From Galeruca laticollis (taxonomy: Eukaryota; Arthropoda; Insecta; Coleoptera; Chrysomelidae), in assembly GCA_963921935.1 (NCBI GenBank), contig OY998185.1, positions 59,721,717 through 59,785,716 of the forward strand: a DNA stretch of 64,000 nucleotides. The letters are read 5' to 3'. Each line of letters opens with the position of its first letter. The first letter of the stretch is position 1. Made by a program: the position numbers and the translations under genes. Shown here piece by piece: positions 43,857 through 55,339 of this stretch. Under the pieces are notes generated by a model, which had not been told where the DNA came from, searched no databases, and saw only the letters and a program-made list of their open reading frames with translations.

Positions 43857-45328
43857 TCACAAATATGCAGTAGTTACTTCTAGTTCTGTGTTAGGTGTCA
43901 ATGAATGATTGGTGTCAAGTAGATGTTTTGCGTAGTGGGATTTATCTGGTTGTTTTAATCTGTATGCTCGTGAGTGCTCACTGTATCGTATTTCAAAATT
44001 CCTAAGGGTCTGACCCAAATAGACAGCATTACATTCTGGACATTTGAGTTTATATATACCTGACTTCTTTAATAGTGGTATTTTTGTTTTTACATTTAAC
44101 AATTTTGTACTAACGTTACTTTCTGTTTTAAAAGAAATTGTTGTATTCGTTGCTGAAGATATTATCTTTGAAATATTTTTAGAAATATTTCCTGCATATG
44201 TGATGGTTTTATAAGTTTTAATTTCATCAGCTTGTTTAGGATATATTAGTTGTAATACCACTTTTTCCTCTTTTTCACTAATTAGCTTATTTATCATATC
44301 TAATGGATAACCGTTAGATGTTGCTATTTGTCTAATTGTATTAATCTCTCTATCAAAATTACATTTGTTCATAGGAACTGAAAAAGCTCTATGTATCATT
44401 GAATTATATGCTGCTAGTCTGTGAGACACAGGGTGGTTAGAATTGAATGGAATTGTTACATCAGTTTGTGTTGGTTTTCGGTAAATTGAATAATCAAGTA
44501 CATTATTAACTCTTTGAATTTTTAAATCAAGAAAATTGATTGAGCTATTTTCTTCAATTTCTAATGTAAATTTAATTTTCGGGTGTTAATTATTGATGTG
44601 GTTGAAAAATACATCTAATTGTCGTTCACTACCCATAAAACAAGCTAATATGTCATCTACATATCTATACCAAAATAAAATATTTTTCGAAATATGACTT
44701 TCAAAGATCTTTCTTTCTAAATTGTCCATAAAAATGTTTGCTAAAATAGGTGATATAGGGCTTCCCATTGGTAAACCTTCATTTTGAATATATATCTTAT
44801 TGTCAAAAGTGAAATAATTCTGATTAATGCATACATCAAAGAATTTAAGTATATCTGATATTATTCCTGGATTAATATTTTTATCTTTTAGTAATTTTCT
44901 TATTATTATTAGACATTCTTCAGGAGGAATTTTAGTAAACATGTTAGTTACATCGAACGATATGAGTTTATAGTTATCTTGTAAGTGGATTGCTTTCAAC
45001 TTTTTGATTAGTTCTATTGAATTTCTAATTGAGTACTGAGATTCATATCCGTAAGTATTGAGTATATTGTTGAACTTCTTTGTCAATATATTATTAGGAG
45101 CATTAACATAAGAGACTACAGGTCTAATTGGTTTCGTTATTTTATGTAATTTAACTGTTCCATATAATTGTGGACAATGAGGATTCTTATGTATGATAGA
45201 CCTCTTTTCGTAATCATTTAAAAGATAATTTGAATTATTAACAATATCCCTTACATTATTAGAAAACTTCTTTGTTGGGTCTGCTTTAAGAACTTTTACA
45301 TCGCTGGATTCTATAAAGTTATATACTA
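43857..45328 (-). pseudogene. PLE reverse transcriptase and GIY-YIG, left arm
   Basis: Frame from about 45328: PQLYGTVKLHKITKPIRPVV, SYVNAPNNILTKKFNNIL, LISFDVTNMFTKIPPEECL (first Asp), GLPMGSPISPILANIFMDNL, ILFWYRYVDDILACF (catalytic YVDD). Then HINN and a TAA at about 44586, after which the frame continues with FTLEIE, HRAFSVPMNKCNFDREI. The GIY-YIG domain follows: SGIYKLKCPECNAVYLGQTL, RNFEIRYSEHSRAY, HLLDTNH. The end is frameshifted near 43860. The N-terminal start of the protein is missing (5' truncation). Confidence 0.85.
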
Positions 45329-46582
45329 AAGCAATCCACTTACAAGATAACTATAAACTCATATCGTTCGATGTAACTAACATGTTTACTAAAATTCCTC
45401 CTAAAGAATGTCTAATACTTGTAAGAAAATTACTAGAAGATAAAAATATTAATCCAGGAATAATATCAGATATACTTAATTTATTTGATGTATGCATTAA
45501 TCAGAATTATTTCACTTTTGACAATAAAATATATATTCAAAATGAAGGTTTACCAATGGGAAGCCCTATATCACCTATTTTAGCAAACATTTTTATGGAC
45601 AATTTAGAAAGAAAGATCTTTGAAGGTAATATTTCGAAAAATATTTTATTTTGGTATAGATATGTAGATGACATATTAGCTTGTTTTATGGGTAGTGAAC
45701 GACAATTAGATGTATTTTTCAACCACATCAATAATTAACACCCGAAAATTAAATTTACATTAGAAATTGAAGATAATAGCTCAATCAATTTTCTTGATTT
45801 AAAAATTCAAAGAGTTAATAATGTACTTGATTATTCAATTTACCGAAAACCAACACAAACTGATGTAACAATTCCATTCAATTCTAACCACCCTGTGTCT
45901 CACAGACTAGCAGCATATACATAGAGCTTTTTCAGTTCCTATGAACAAATGTAATTTTGATAGAGAGATTAATACAATTAGACAAATAGCAACATCTAAC
46001 GGTTATCCATTAGATATGATAAATAAGCTAATTAGTAAAAAAGAGGAAAAAGTGGCATTACAACTAATATATCCTAAACAAGCTGATGAAATTAAAACTT
46101 ATAAAACCATCACATATGCAGGAAATATTTCTAAAAATATTTCAAAGATAATATCTTCAGCAACGAATACAACAATTTCTTTTAAAACAGAAAGTAACGT
46201 TAGTACAAAATTGTTAAATGTAAAAACAAAAATACCACTATCAAAGAAGTCAGGTATATATAAACTCAAATGTCCAGAATGTAATGCTGTCTATTTGGGT
46301 CAGACCCTTAGGAATTTTGAAATACGATACAGTGAGCACTTACGAGCATACAGATTAAAACAACCAGATAAATCCCACTACGCAAAACATCTTCTTGACA
46401 CCAATCATTCATTGACACCTAACACAGAACTAGAAGTACTGCATATTTGTGAAAAGAAACAAGAACTGGATTTCCTTGAAGAACTGGAAATAAGAAGACA
46501 TTTAAGAAACCCACAATATGAAGTTGTCAATGAACAGTTAAATCTAGGGAATTTTCCACTAATAAACTGTCTTCTTAAGTGA
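45329..46582 (+). pseudogene. PLE RT (partial) and GIY-YIG, right arm
   Basis: Inverted copy beginning inside the RT. It reads LISFDVTNMFTKIPPKECLI, the GLPMGSPISPILANIF motif and WYRYVDDILAC, to the same TAA (at 45736) found in the left arm. After a frame break near 45920 it continues from MNKCNFDREI to the full GIY-YIG end (SGIYKLKC..C, YLGQTLRNFEIRYSEHLRAY, ELDFLEELEIRRHLRNPQYE), stopping at 46582. It differs from the left arm at a few residues (PPKECLILV versus PPEECLIII, EGNISKN versus ESHISKN). Confidence 0.85.
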
Positions 46583-46996
46583 TAATTGTAAAGATCAGCA
46601 GATATAGTTTTCCTGGTTTTCTATATCATTGCACAGTTATACTGATCTTAATTGGAAAAATGATATCCAGGATATCACCATAGGGCTAATAATATCTAAG
46701 CTTCAATATTTGTAATATCACATCTTCTTCTTTTTTCTATAAACATATATTAAGCCAATCACAAGTTAGGTCACTTCTTGGTCTAGCCAAAAATAACTAC
46801 TAAACATCAGGTAGGCATAAAATGAAATGTAACTTCTGTCATTCTGACGATGATATTGATTTATCGAAACAATTGTCAATTTTTTAGAATTTTCAATAAC
46901 TTGTATTATATTGTGGAATTAACTAGAGACCTTGAGTTTCATTTAAAAACACTAATATGAGCATATTCCACGAAGTAAGGGTCGAGACAGTCAATT

Positions 46997-47011
46997 TAAT
47001 TCTGGCTTATT
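46997..47011 (+). repeat. 15-bp target duplication of PLE, right
   Basis: TAATTCTGGCTTATT, identical to 43341-43355. Joining the flanks gives an uninterrupted minus-strand reading ELNISTNKPELFYLKISNPP of the gypsy element. Confidence 0.9.
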
Positions 47012-47990
47012 TGTAGAAATATTTAATTCAATTATGTCATTTCGTCCATTTCGTGAACCAATTGAAAATTTCCGTTTTCAGAATAATTTTCATCATGTTA
47101 CTGTAGTATTCGTAATTTTGATTAGAAGAATGAGCTACTTCGAATTCATTCCTACTAATATATCTGAAGTATTATTATTAAATATTTTTTCGGCAATATA
47201 ATTATGGTTTTGATTTCTAAAATGATTTGAAGTGTTTGTCTAGTCGAGGTAGGGGTAGGGGGATTTGGTTAGTATACATTCTATGGGTTTCTAAAATCTT
47301 GATTATTATTTGGATATTTAGGAGAATGAGGAGTCTTTGCAGCATACTGTTATATTTGAATTGGTCCTCTGGGAAATTGTTGGGACGTTGAGGGTTGTTG
47401 ATATGATGGGTTTCTTACAGAAGATTGGTTAGGAGACTGCCAATAATTTTGAGACATTGAATTATGATACCTTAAATTATTATTAGATTTTCTCACACTG
47501 TTATTAGAATTTATGTTATTAGAAAAATGTTGGCCTTTCTGAATATAATTAATGAAATCTTCCTTTCTTATAAATTGTAAGACTTGTTCTAGACTATTAG
47601 GTCTCATAACTCGAATTATGGGTCCTAGCAGTTCCTTTAACCCAGCGAGAAATGTTTTTAAACTTTGTTTAGTAAAGAATAATCTTTTTGAATCCTTTTC
47701 AGGTCCTTGACTATGTAAATCAATATAATTACAAATAGTGTTTGTTTTTTATATCTGTCTAATTACAATTTGAACCACTTATAGCTACCAGCTCTTCCGC
47801 TCTACCTTCTAATTTATTAACAATACCATTTAGCAAAAGGATATTTTGGAAGTTATATAGATTTTCTCTAACAAAATAATGGGTTAGAATAGATTCGGTA
47901 ACACTTATAAATATATGTAACTTAGTTGCATTTCCATCAAAATTTGAAATAATAGATAAAGTTTTAATATCAAAAATTGACACTGGCATA
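47012..47990 (-). pseudogene. Gypsy gag (split element)
   Basis: Minus-strand gag of the same gypsy element. 47989-47759 reads MPVSIFDIKTLSIISNFDGN followed by FISVTESILTHYFVRENLYN, the start of an errantivirus-like capsid. 47607-47350 reads RPNSLEQVLQFIRKEDFINY followed by a low-complexity Asn/Ser/Gln-rich part (NYWQSPNQSSVRNPSYQQPS). No zinc knuckle is visible, as in many gags of this type. Frames are broken between and after the two parts. Confidence 0.65.
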
Positions 47991-48039
47991 TATTGATTGT
48001 TAAATTGCTTAAACTATTGATTATATCATTATCTATAAA

Positions 48040-48602
48040 GTTTGAATTTGAAATAAACTATCGTCAAAGAGTTGCCTCTCACGGATTGTCCACGATGGAT
48101 TTCCTATGAAAATCCTATTGTGCCTGCGCCACTTATAAGTCTCCGTATCGAGAATTTATTTTTTAAAACTATTTATTTGTATGATCAAACCAAACTACAA
48201 TTAGCTGAGACCAAAATTTTAAGAACACACCTGTATCTTGCCAAACAAAACAACGAACCAAACTGCTTCATTAAGGGGAGAAAGCTTCATGTAAATGGGA
48301 CTACATATCATGCATCACAACTAACAGATCCAGCTGTAGAAGAAAGCACTAAAACGCACACTTCCAGCAGCGATCCTGGAACACCTGTTCACCATCAAAC
48401 AATCAAAGCACCAGAAATAGACGAAAAAGAACGTCGAGACCGAAATCAACCAGACAAAGAAGCAGTAAATCAAAAACTGGAAAAACCACACGCACCCAAA
48501 GACAAGAAGAACTTTTCAAAAGGAGCCTCAAACGGAAAACCAGATCCAAATCTCCATTACAGAACCAGGAACAATTCATCCTCAAATGTGAAGAGGGTAT
48601 AA
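48040..48602 (+). pseudogene. LINE ORF1 C-terminal part
   Basis: An open frame 48072-48602 contains TKLQLAETKILRTHLYLAKQ, NEPNCFIKGRKLHVNGTTYH followed by a basic, Ser/Lys/Pro-rich tail with many EKRRDRN-type repeats. The R..LA...N.....I...L.vNg..Y pattern is the C-terminal domain of ORF1 proteins in jockey/CR1-group LINEs. Its N-terminus is missing or unrecognised. An endonuclease follows about 200 bases downstream on the same strand. Confidence 0.6.
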
Positions 48603-48800
48603 CTTCATCTCTTCTCTTCACTGTTGTGTGCTCTGTTTTCTTATTTGATATTTCTCTTGAGAGGGCTATGGTTAAGATCATGCTCTCTTAACAGTTAGAT
48701 GCAAAGTTATACTTTTGTTATTTAAAAAAAAAAAATTATTTCAAGCGATCTCACATACTCAGTTTGTCCCTAGTTTCACAAAACTGTACCAGGTCGCACA

Positions 48801-49720
48801 ATGGATCCTTACATTAGGGATGTGAATTGTGAACCTTTCAATACTTTAGAGTTGAAGTCAACAAATGAAATTATTAATATTTACAACAATATGAATGGTC
48901 AGAAATTCACTATTTTCCATCAAAATATATGTAGCGTAAACAAAATCCTGGATAAATTGAAAATATTTTTACATCAACTTTCATTTTCCTATGATTGCAT
49001 AGTTTTGAGTGAAACCTTTACTGTGCATGACTACAGCTTGTTTCAGCTTGAAAACTACGACAAAACAAAAATGATGGAGTTATAGTTTTTATTAAAAATA
49101 AATTTGAATATAAACATAATGTGATATCTATAGGAATGTGTCGTGCCATACAAGTGATATTAAAAACGAAAAATAGTAATCAAATGGCTATAACCTCCAT
49201 ATATAAGCCTCCACCAGTTAATGATGATGCATTTCTCTATGATCTCGAGACATACCTAGAAAAGCAAGTAAATTAAAAATTACCGAGCACATTTTAATTG
49301 GCGATATCAATATAAATTTGAAATTGACTAGCGACAATGTTTCCAATTATTTGAATATTATGGAAGAGTACGGCTTTTGTTCTCTAATAAATAAGCCCAC
49401 TAGAGTTTATGGTTTGTCTGAAAGTTGCATCGATCACATTTTTTATAGTATCAGGAAGAACAACGTAGATAATTGCATATCGTCTGTGTATGACACATTT
49501 ATAAGTGACCATAGGGGGATTTTTGCATTTATCCCATCATCTCCAACATTAAAATCCCAAAAGGAGCATACTATAAAACACGTAAACTATAACAAACTGA
49601 AACAACACTTCGCAAACATGATTGGACCGAATATAAAAACCATACTGACGTAGATCAAAAGGCAACTTAATAAAAACACTAAGCTCATTCATTTCATCTA
49701 ACACGATTGCGACGAAAGTG
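48801..49720 (+). pseudogene. LINE endonuclease
   Basis: Frames 48801-49085 and 49318-49653 with breaks between. It reads FTIFHQNICSVNKILDKLKI, CIVLSETFTVHDYS (catalytic Glu), then MAITSIYKPPPV, HILIGDININ (Asp/Asn pair), YGLSESCIDHIFYSI and FISDHRGIFAF (Asp-His). The full set of APE-type motifs is visible, but frameshifts at about 49080 and 49277 and a stop near 49651 disable it. Confidence 0.82.
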
Positions 49721-51667
49721 AATCGTGGGTTCATGAAAAGGAAAAAATGGATTACAAAGGGTGTAATAACTTCTATTCAGAGAAGAAATAAACTCTACAG
49801 GGAACTTTCTAAAGACCCTGGAAATGTCGAAAAAAAGAGAGATTATTTAATTTACAGGAGAATTGTCGATAGAACTATTAAGGCAGCAAAGTTAAATTAT
49901 TACTCAGAGAGAATAACAGCAAGTGAAAATAGTTCGAAGCAATTGTGGACTCTGATAAAAGGTTGTGAAAATAGTAATAATAATCAAAATAAAGATAGAA
50001 TAGAGGAAATAGTTACAGAGGATGGAGCCACGGCTAAAGAGCCTATACATATAGCACAAAAATTTAACGACTTTTTCGCTGACGGAGAAAAATTAGCAAG
50101 AGAAATAAATATTCCAACTAATCCTGTCTGCAAAAACGATCGAATTCAGATGAATACATCCTTCTTTTTAACACCTGTAACAGAGTCAGAAGTATTAAAC
50201 ATTATTAAAACATTAAAAAACAAAAAGGCACCAGGTATAGACAACATTATATCTGAAGCTATCAAAGAAAATGCAGAAGTGATCGCTCCATATTTAGTAG
50301 ATTTGAACAATTCCATTTTCGAAACAGGGAAGTGCCCAGCAGAATTTAAAAAGGCCATAATCACTCCAATACTTAAAAAAGGGGATAAAAAATGGGGTTA
50401 CTGCATATTTAAATAGATACAATATTTTATCACAATCTCAATTTGGTTTCCGTGAAGGACTTTCAACAAGTGATGCTATAGTTGCCTTGATAAACCAAAT
50501 CTATGCCTCACTGGATACAACTAAGCCATCAATATGCGTGTTCCTGGATCTTGCCAAGGCATTCGACACCGTATCTCATAGTCAGCTCCTGGTGACCTTG
50601 GAGGATATAGGAATTCGCGGAGTTCCATTGAACTTATTTAAAAGTTACTTGAGCGATAGAGAACAAGCTGTTGAAATAGAAGCTTGTATTAGCCACAAAA
50701 GGAGAATCAAATTTGGAGTACCTCAGGGCACAGTTCTAGGACCAACCCTATTCTTAATATATATTAATAACTTGTTTCATTTGAAAACTAAAGGAAACAT
50801 CATCGGTTTTGCTGACGATACAGCGATATTTTACCAGGGTAATACGTGGTAAGAGCTGAAGGAAGAAATTGAGACAGATTTTAACATTTCTGAATGGTTT
50901 AACTGCAGGCAGCTGACGATTAATTTTCAAAAGACGTTTTTTGTCCCATTCTGTAGCTATAAAAATAGGTTACCCCAATTTACCGAGTTAAGAATAGACA
51001 AGTCAGGAAAAAAAAATTGAAGAATAGTATTAAATATCTAGGAGTAATTATAGACTCCCACCATAGATGGGATTTACATATAAATAATATTGCAAACAAT
51101 TTAAGACCACTATTATACAAAATCAAATATATGAGAACTATCTTGAAACCTGCTTATCTGAGAGTAGTGTACCACTCACTTGTTGAATTCAGAATTAATT
51201 ACGCTATATTGTGCTGGGGTTCTGCATCAAAAACACACCTGAAAAAATTAGAAGTCATACAAAGAAGGTTTTTGAAAATAATTTACAAAAAAACAAATAC
51301 TTACCCAACTAACTCTCTATTCTCAGAAACATCGTTATTGGATATTAGACAGACATATTTCTACAATGTCGTTATATACATTTATAAGAATAAATCAACA
51401 CTACTCCAAACAATCGATCACAATTACAACACCCGATACAAACTTAAAGAAAATATAGAAATTGCTATAAAAAACAAAACCATTGGACAAAAATCATTGA
51501 AATTTCTAAGTACCATAATTTATAACTTTTTACCAACCGCATACAAACATTATTTATTAGAAATTAACTCGATAGGGCTTTTCAAATCATATATAAAATC
51601 ATTTATCTTACATGTTGAGAGGTCTACTGTTCACTCCCTGATTGAGAGAGATATTTTAAATGTGTAG
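49718..51667 (+). pseudogene. LINE reverse transcriptase and C-terminus
   Basis: Three open pieces. 49718-50416: connector (KKWITKGVITSIQRRNKLYR) and RT start (TLKNKKAPGIDNI, CPAEFKKAIITPILKKGDK). 50487-50852, after a short deletion that removes the FRPI-type motif: SQFGFREGLSTSDAI upstream, ICVFLDLAKAFDTVSHSQ (first Asp), KFGVPQGTVLGPTLFLIYIN and IIGFADDTAIFYQG (catalytic FADD). 51017-51667: IKYLGVIIDSHHRWDLHI, LCWGSASKTHLKKLEVIQRR and a C-terminal HNYNTRYK motif. The H..NTR.K end fits CR1/Kiri-like lineages. Confidence 0.85.
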
Positions 51668-52150
51668 ATTTAAGATGTAACCAAAAAAAATGAGATATAA
51701 ACGTTGGAAGCAATAAAGGAATACTCAATTAGACAAAAGAGTGTAATGCATCTAGCAGCAAATTGAAATAGGGATAAAATTTATTTGAAACGTGAATTAA
51801 AGAAGAGAACGCTCGCGCGCAACCTATACAGGTCTTAAGTGAGTTGTAGTATAATATGTTTGTTCAATACCTGTTGTGATTTGTATTATTGTATCTGCTT
51901 TACCAGTTTTGTCGTAATAATTTTCTTGTTATACATACTGTTTATTGTCTTTGCTTTATATTCATATATTCTAATACGTAATTCAATTCTTAAATATTTT
52001 TAGTAGATGTAGTTTTATTTATACCACAAACAAGTATGTACCTATACTTCCGTGGTTATTTGATTTATTCGGATGATATTGTTTTATCTTATATGTGTAT
52101 TGTTAATATTATGTATATTTTTTCCAGAATAAACTTATTATTGTTATTAT
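51668..52150 (+). other. 3' untranslated region and tail of the LINE
   Basis: Non-coding sequence after the LINE ORF, ending with AATAAACTTATTATTGTTAT near 52126-52150, a plausible 3' terminus with a short T/A-rich repeat instead of poly(A). Confidence 0.55.
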
Positions 52151-52495
52151 TTAAATACAACTACTGTTCAAAACATAATTAAACAATATTATTTTATTAC
52201 TATGATCTTTATTATTTAAAAATTGTCATTAGACTGAATATGTACAATAATCAAGTCAGCAATAAACAAAATAATGAAGTCCGCTGTCAGCATCTACGGT
52301 GTTTAACCATATACGGGGTTATCAAATATAATACGAGTGTCAAAGCCAATAAAAAACTCTGAGTACTGCCGCTGTTAATACATATATCAGCACACCTGCA
52401 TCTCCAAACAATTGGATTTGGATTTCTTGCACACTGAAATTGGAATTTACGAGTCCATTTTCTTCTACGGCTCCATACGTGGAGTAAGACTTCCC
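52151..52495. other. No gene seen
   Basis: A+T-rich sequence with no recognised features. Confidence 0.5.
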
Positions 52496-52870
52496 TATTT
52501 TAATAATAATAATAACTTTATTTACAATAAATAGGTATAATGGTTACAATTATAAAGAGCGAATAAAGTAGAAATGAACAATAAGTACATGAGTACTTGT
52601 TTCGTGATAACAATATGCTCATAAAAATATAAATATATAAATAAACTTAAATACAAGTACAAAACATAGATACACATAAATAAATGTAAATACAAATGCA
52701 CATAATATAAATATATATGAATAATGATAAATAAAAAAGCACAAAATATAAATAGGTACACGTAAATAGATGTAAATATGGAAGTACAAAATATACATAA
52801 CAAATGCAAATACAAAATATAGATTCTCAAAAATAAATTTATATACAAATGCACAAAATATAAATACAGA
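52496..52870 (-). repeat. LINE-like 3' tail and degenerate minisatellite
   Basis: On the minus strand TTGTAAATAAAGTTATTATT ends near 52500, resembling a LINE 3' end. The rest (about 52620-52865) is low complexity, made of degenerate ~30-base units (AAATACAAATGCACAAAATA). The hydrophobic minus-strand frame across it is a by-product of base composition. Confidence 0.5.
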
Positions 52871-52892
52871 TGAACAAAAGTAGGCGTAGCTG

Positions 52893-53556
52893 CACTTCAG
52901 CCAGACAGCCCGCCGGCTCTTATCAGCTCAGGATGTGGTCAGTGTCGTGCCGCTTATCAGTTCTTATCAGCTCTCGCCAGTGCCGTACCGGAAAAGTAAC
53001 TTATGTTGAAATATTACTAAGAATTTCGTACCGGGTGGCTTGTAACATATAATATTTGCGTTAGGTCACGATCAATATACAGGATGGACACGTTCGATCG
53101 TTATACAGGATGTCATAAGAACACTTGCATCTCTGTTATAATTGGTCGGATTGCAGGTATTATGTAGATATTTTAGCTACATTTGTCCACGCTGAACACA
53201 CGATATCAATTAGGATATTGCACTTCAGCCAGACAGCCCGCCGGCTCTTATCAGCTCAGGATGTGGTCAGTGTCGTGCCGCTTATCAGTTCTTGCTCGGT
53301 GTCTCGCCAGTGCCGTACCGGAAAAGTAACTTATGTTGAAATATTACTAAGAATTTCGTACCGGGTGGCTTTAAAGTAACATATAATATTTGCGTTAGGT
53401 CACGATCAATATACAGGATGGACACGTTCGATCGTTATACAGGATGTCATAAGAACACTTGCATATCTGTTATTATTGGTCGGATTGCAGGTATTATGTA
53501 GATATTTTAGCTACATTTGTCCACGCTGAACACACGATATCAATTAGGATATTTTG
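52893..53556 (+). repeat. 328-bp tandem duplication
   Basis: Two nearly identical units, 52893-53220 and 53221 to about 53556, each starting CACTTCAGCCAGACAGCCCG. They contain repeated CTTATCAG motifs, GTCAGTGTCGTGCCGCTTAT, GTAACTTATGTTGAAATA and GTTATACAGGATGTCATAAG. Differences are few (an 11-base insertion CTCGGTGTCTC-like, some indels). Part of the unit recurs diverged at 54340-54430. Confidence 0.92.
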
Positions 53557-53607
53557 AATATTTTGTAAGCGGAGTGCATTAAAAAACACAGGCTATAAGA
53601 TATTATA

Positions 53608-54003
53608 TTACGTAAATATTTTAGCTACAGTTTCATGAATATTTTCACGCACTTTCGATAGATGTTTCGGAGCTTTAGCGAAGTATTCAATCGTAGACTC
53701 GTTCACCATAAATTTTTCAAAAATACCAACCATGACTATATCTTCGAGAGTTTTGCACTCAAATTCATCTTTTCTATGAGTAACTTCTAGATTATGGGGT
53801 ATGTGGTGTTGCGTAACTGCTAGGGTGGGGTCATAGATTATCTCATTGTGTTCTATCCAGAAATGTGGTGTAATTTTCACACCATTCGAATAGACCTTCG
53901 TACCCAGACATAGTTTGGTTGCTATTCCATATTTTGTAGCCACTTCGTGGAAAATTAAACTTCCCGCCAAACACACACCGCAATAGCCTGCTCGATACAA
54001 CAT
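53608..54003 (-). CDS. Small transglutaminase-like protein
   Basis: 131 codons from ATG at 54003 (an in-frame TAA lies just upstream). The sequence has GYCGVCLAGSLIFHEVATKY, GIATKLCLGTKV, then PHFWIEHNEIIYDPTLAVTQ. This is the layout of the transglutaminase core: G.C (Cys11, or Cys8) at a helix start, the G(I)A.K strand, H.W.E (His47) and a D-P-T (Asp58), giving a Cys-His-Asp triad with normal spacing. The fold covers protein cross-linking, peptidase and amidase activities; the substrate here is unknown. The remaining ~70 residues are unassigned. A decayed copy of its 3' end lies at 54575-54640, so the locus was duplicated. No close family was recognised. Confidence 0.5.
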   Translation of the reverse strand: MLYRAGYCGVCLAGSLIFHEVATKYGIATKLCLGTKVYSNGVKITPHFWIEHNEIIYDPTLAVTQHHIPHNLEVTHRKDEFECKTLEDIVMVGIFEKFMVNESTIEYFAKAPKHLSKVRENIHETVAKIFT

Positions 54004-54339
54004 TTAATGAGTTTGAGTTTGACGTACTCACGCACGGGATCCATGTCTGCTCACGTCAAGCGATAAATGATGAATGATGAACTGTCCAGACATGTTAACG
54101 CTTTTAAGCCAAACGATTTTGGGGCGTTCGACTCCTGTATTTTCTGATCGATGATAACCGCAAAAAAATATTAACAGAAGAAGCTACATATTACACACAC
54201 CTATTGCGATAATATATGTTATAACCGCAAAGTAGATATAAAAATATTCACTGCATTGTAAAAAAGACACTGTGGTTGTTTTTTTTTTTTTTTTTAGCGA
54301 CGTTTCCATACTTTCTTATCAGTACAGGATGTAAGAATT

Positions 54340-54640
54340 GGAAGGTGAGTGGTCAGTGCCGTAAGAACACGGTCATGGCCGTTAATCAGTTCTTATCAGC
54401 TCGAAGTCCAGTGCCGTACCGGGTGTACGGAATTGAAAAAACGGCGGCACGGTCATGGCCGACAAGGTGAGCGGTCGGATGAAGTCTTGCCGGATGTGTG
54501 GCATACTGAACAAGGTGATCGGACAGTGTGAACGATAAAGGATATTTTGTAGGTGATAAAAAACACAGGCTTTAAGATATTATATTACGTAATATTTTAG
54601 CTACAGTTACGTGAATATTTTCGCACATATTAGATAGACA
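54340..54640 (+). repeat. Diverged second copy of the 328-bp unit and gene 3' end
   Basis: 54340-54430 matches the GTCAGTG..CCG ... TCAGTTCTTATCAGCTC ... CAGTGCCGTACCGG part of the 328-bp repeat. 54555-54640 matches 53583-53665, the end of the transglutaminase-like ORF (ACACAGGCT.TAAGATATTA, ATTTTAGCTACAGTT). The original repeat-plus-gene module was therefore duplicated and the second gene copy decayed. Confidence 0.75.
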
Positions 54641-55120
54641 ATATTACAGGAAACATTAATTTTTACGAAACATTATTTATATATACAGAGCGAAGCAATA
54701 ACAAATTAGATTCCAAAGCTGATAAATTATGACATATCGTTGATAATTTTATTCATATGTAGTTACATGATGCGACTTTTCTTCAGATATTTGTTAGCGA
54801 CATTTTAAATGTTTGCGTTATACTTGAAATTCCAGGAGTTGGACTTTAAACTGAACAATATTATAAAATACACCTCTTTCCACGGCCAACCCTGGAGGCA
54901 ATAATCATATAGGTAAGAAAACCACATTACTTGACTTTCGGCGAAGCAGTTTCGGCGACCCCCACCCCTTCTCGCACGCGTTTCTGCGATAGCATAACTA
55001 CGGGAAGTAAAAATTTTTAATGCTCAGTATTCGAGAAGATATTGAGTTTAACGAAATAATCGAAGAATTAAGGGCTAACATAATTGAATAAAAGAGGTTA
55101 ACAACAGGTTGTAAGATCAT
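54641..55120. other. No gene seen
   Basis: A+T-rich sequence between the repeat module and the small cysteine-rich ORF. Confidence 0.45.
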
Positions 55121-55147
55121 TTGATGACCAACTGTTTCAGAGTAAAG

Positions 55148-55336
55148 ATGCCTAATTGTACTTGGGGAAGAGCGTGCAACTGCAGCGACTGCAAACCAAG
55201 TTTTTGTTCTTTTTGCTGCAAAGAAGAAGTCTACGAGCTGGCAGAAGAGTACAACTGTGACCGGAAAGGAATTGAATACTACAAGTTCACAGCTTGGTGT
55301 AAAGAATGTTGGCTCAAGAGAAATAAGAACATCTAG
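55148..55336 (+). CDS. Small cysteine-rich protein, unrecognised
   Basis: 62 codons from ATG at 55148 (an in-frame ATG also exists at 55121; the later one has a better context, AAAGATGC). It has 10 cysteines: MPNCTWGRACNCSDCKPSFC followed by SFCCKEEVYELAEEYNC and AWCKECWLKRNK. The spacing C.C..C....C..CC and a late C..C suggests one or two zinc sites or a disulfide-rich fold. No signal peptide is seen. The CxC/CC cluster is reminiscent of small viral or metal-binding proteins, but I do not recognise the family. Confidence 0.4.
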   Translation: MPNCTWGRACNCSDCKPSFCSFCCKEEVYELAEEYNCDRKGIEYYKFTAWCKECWLKRNKNI

Positions 55337-55339
55337 TCC

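Larger units (their letters stand above)
43356..46996 (-). mobile_element. PLE with 1.6-kb inverted copy (head-to-head pair)
   Basis: A minus-strand copy runs from its 3' end at 43356 to about 45328. It is joined there to a plus-strand copy of the 3' part, about 45329 to 46956. The two arms are near-identical inverted repeats of about 1.63 kb (43356-44998 and 45329-46956) around a ~330-base unique segment. A ~40-base tail (about 46957-46996) follows before the right target duplication. The layout is the same as in the small PLE at 9137, only with a far longer inverted segment. Confidence 0.88.

Noticed and set aside
52522..52854. 110-codon hydrophobic minus-strand ORF that looks like a membrane protein
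   Set aside because: It arises from low-complexity AAATA/ACAAA repeats and lacks any family resemblance.
55148..55336. Lentiviral Tat-like protein
   Set aside because: The cysteine cluster is only superficially similar; there is no basic TAR-binding domain and no retroviral context.
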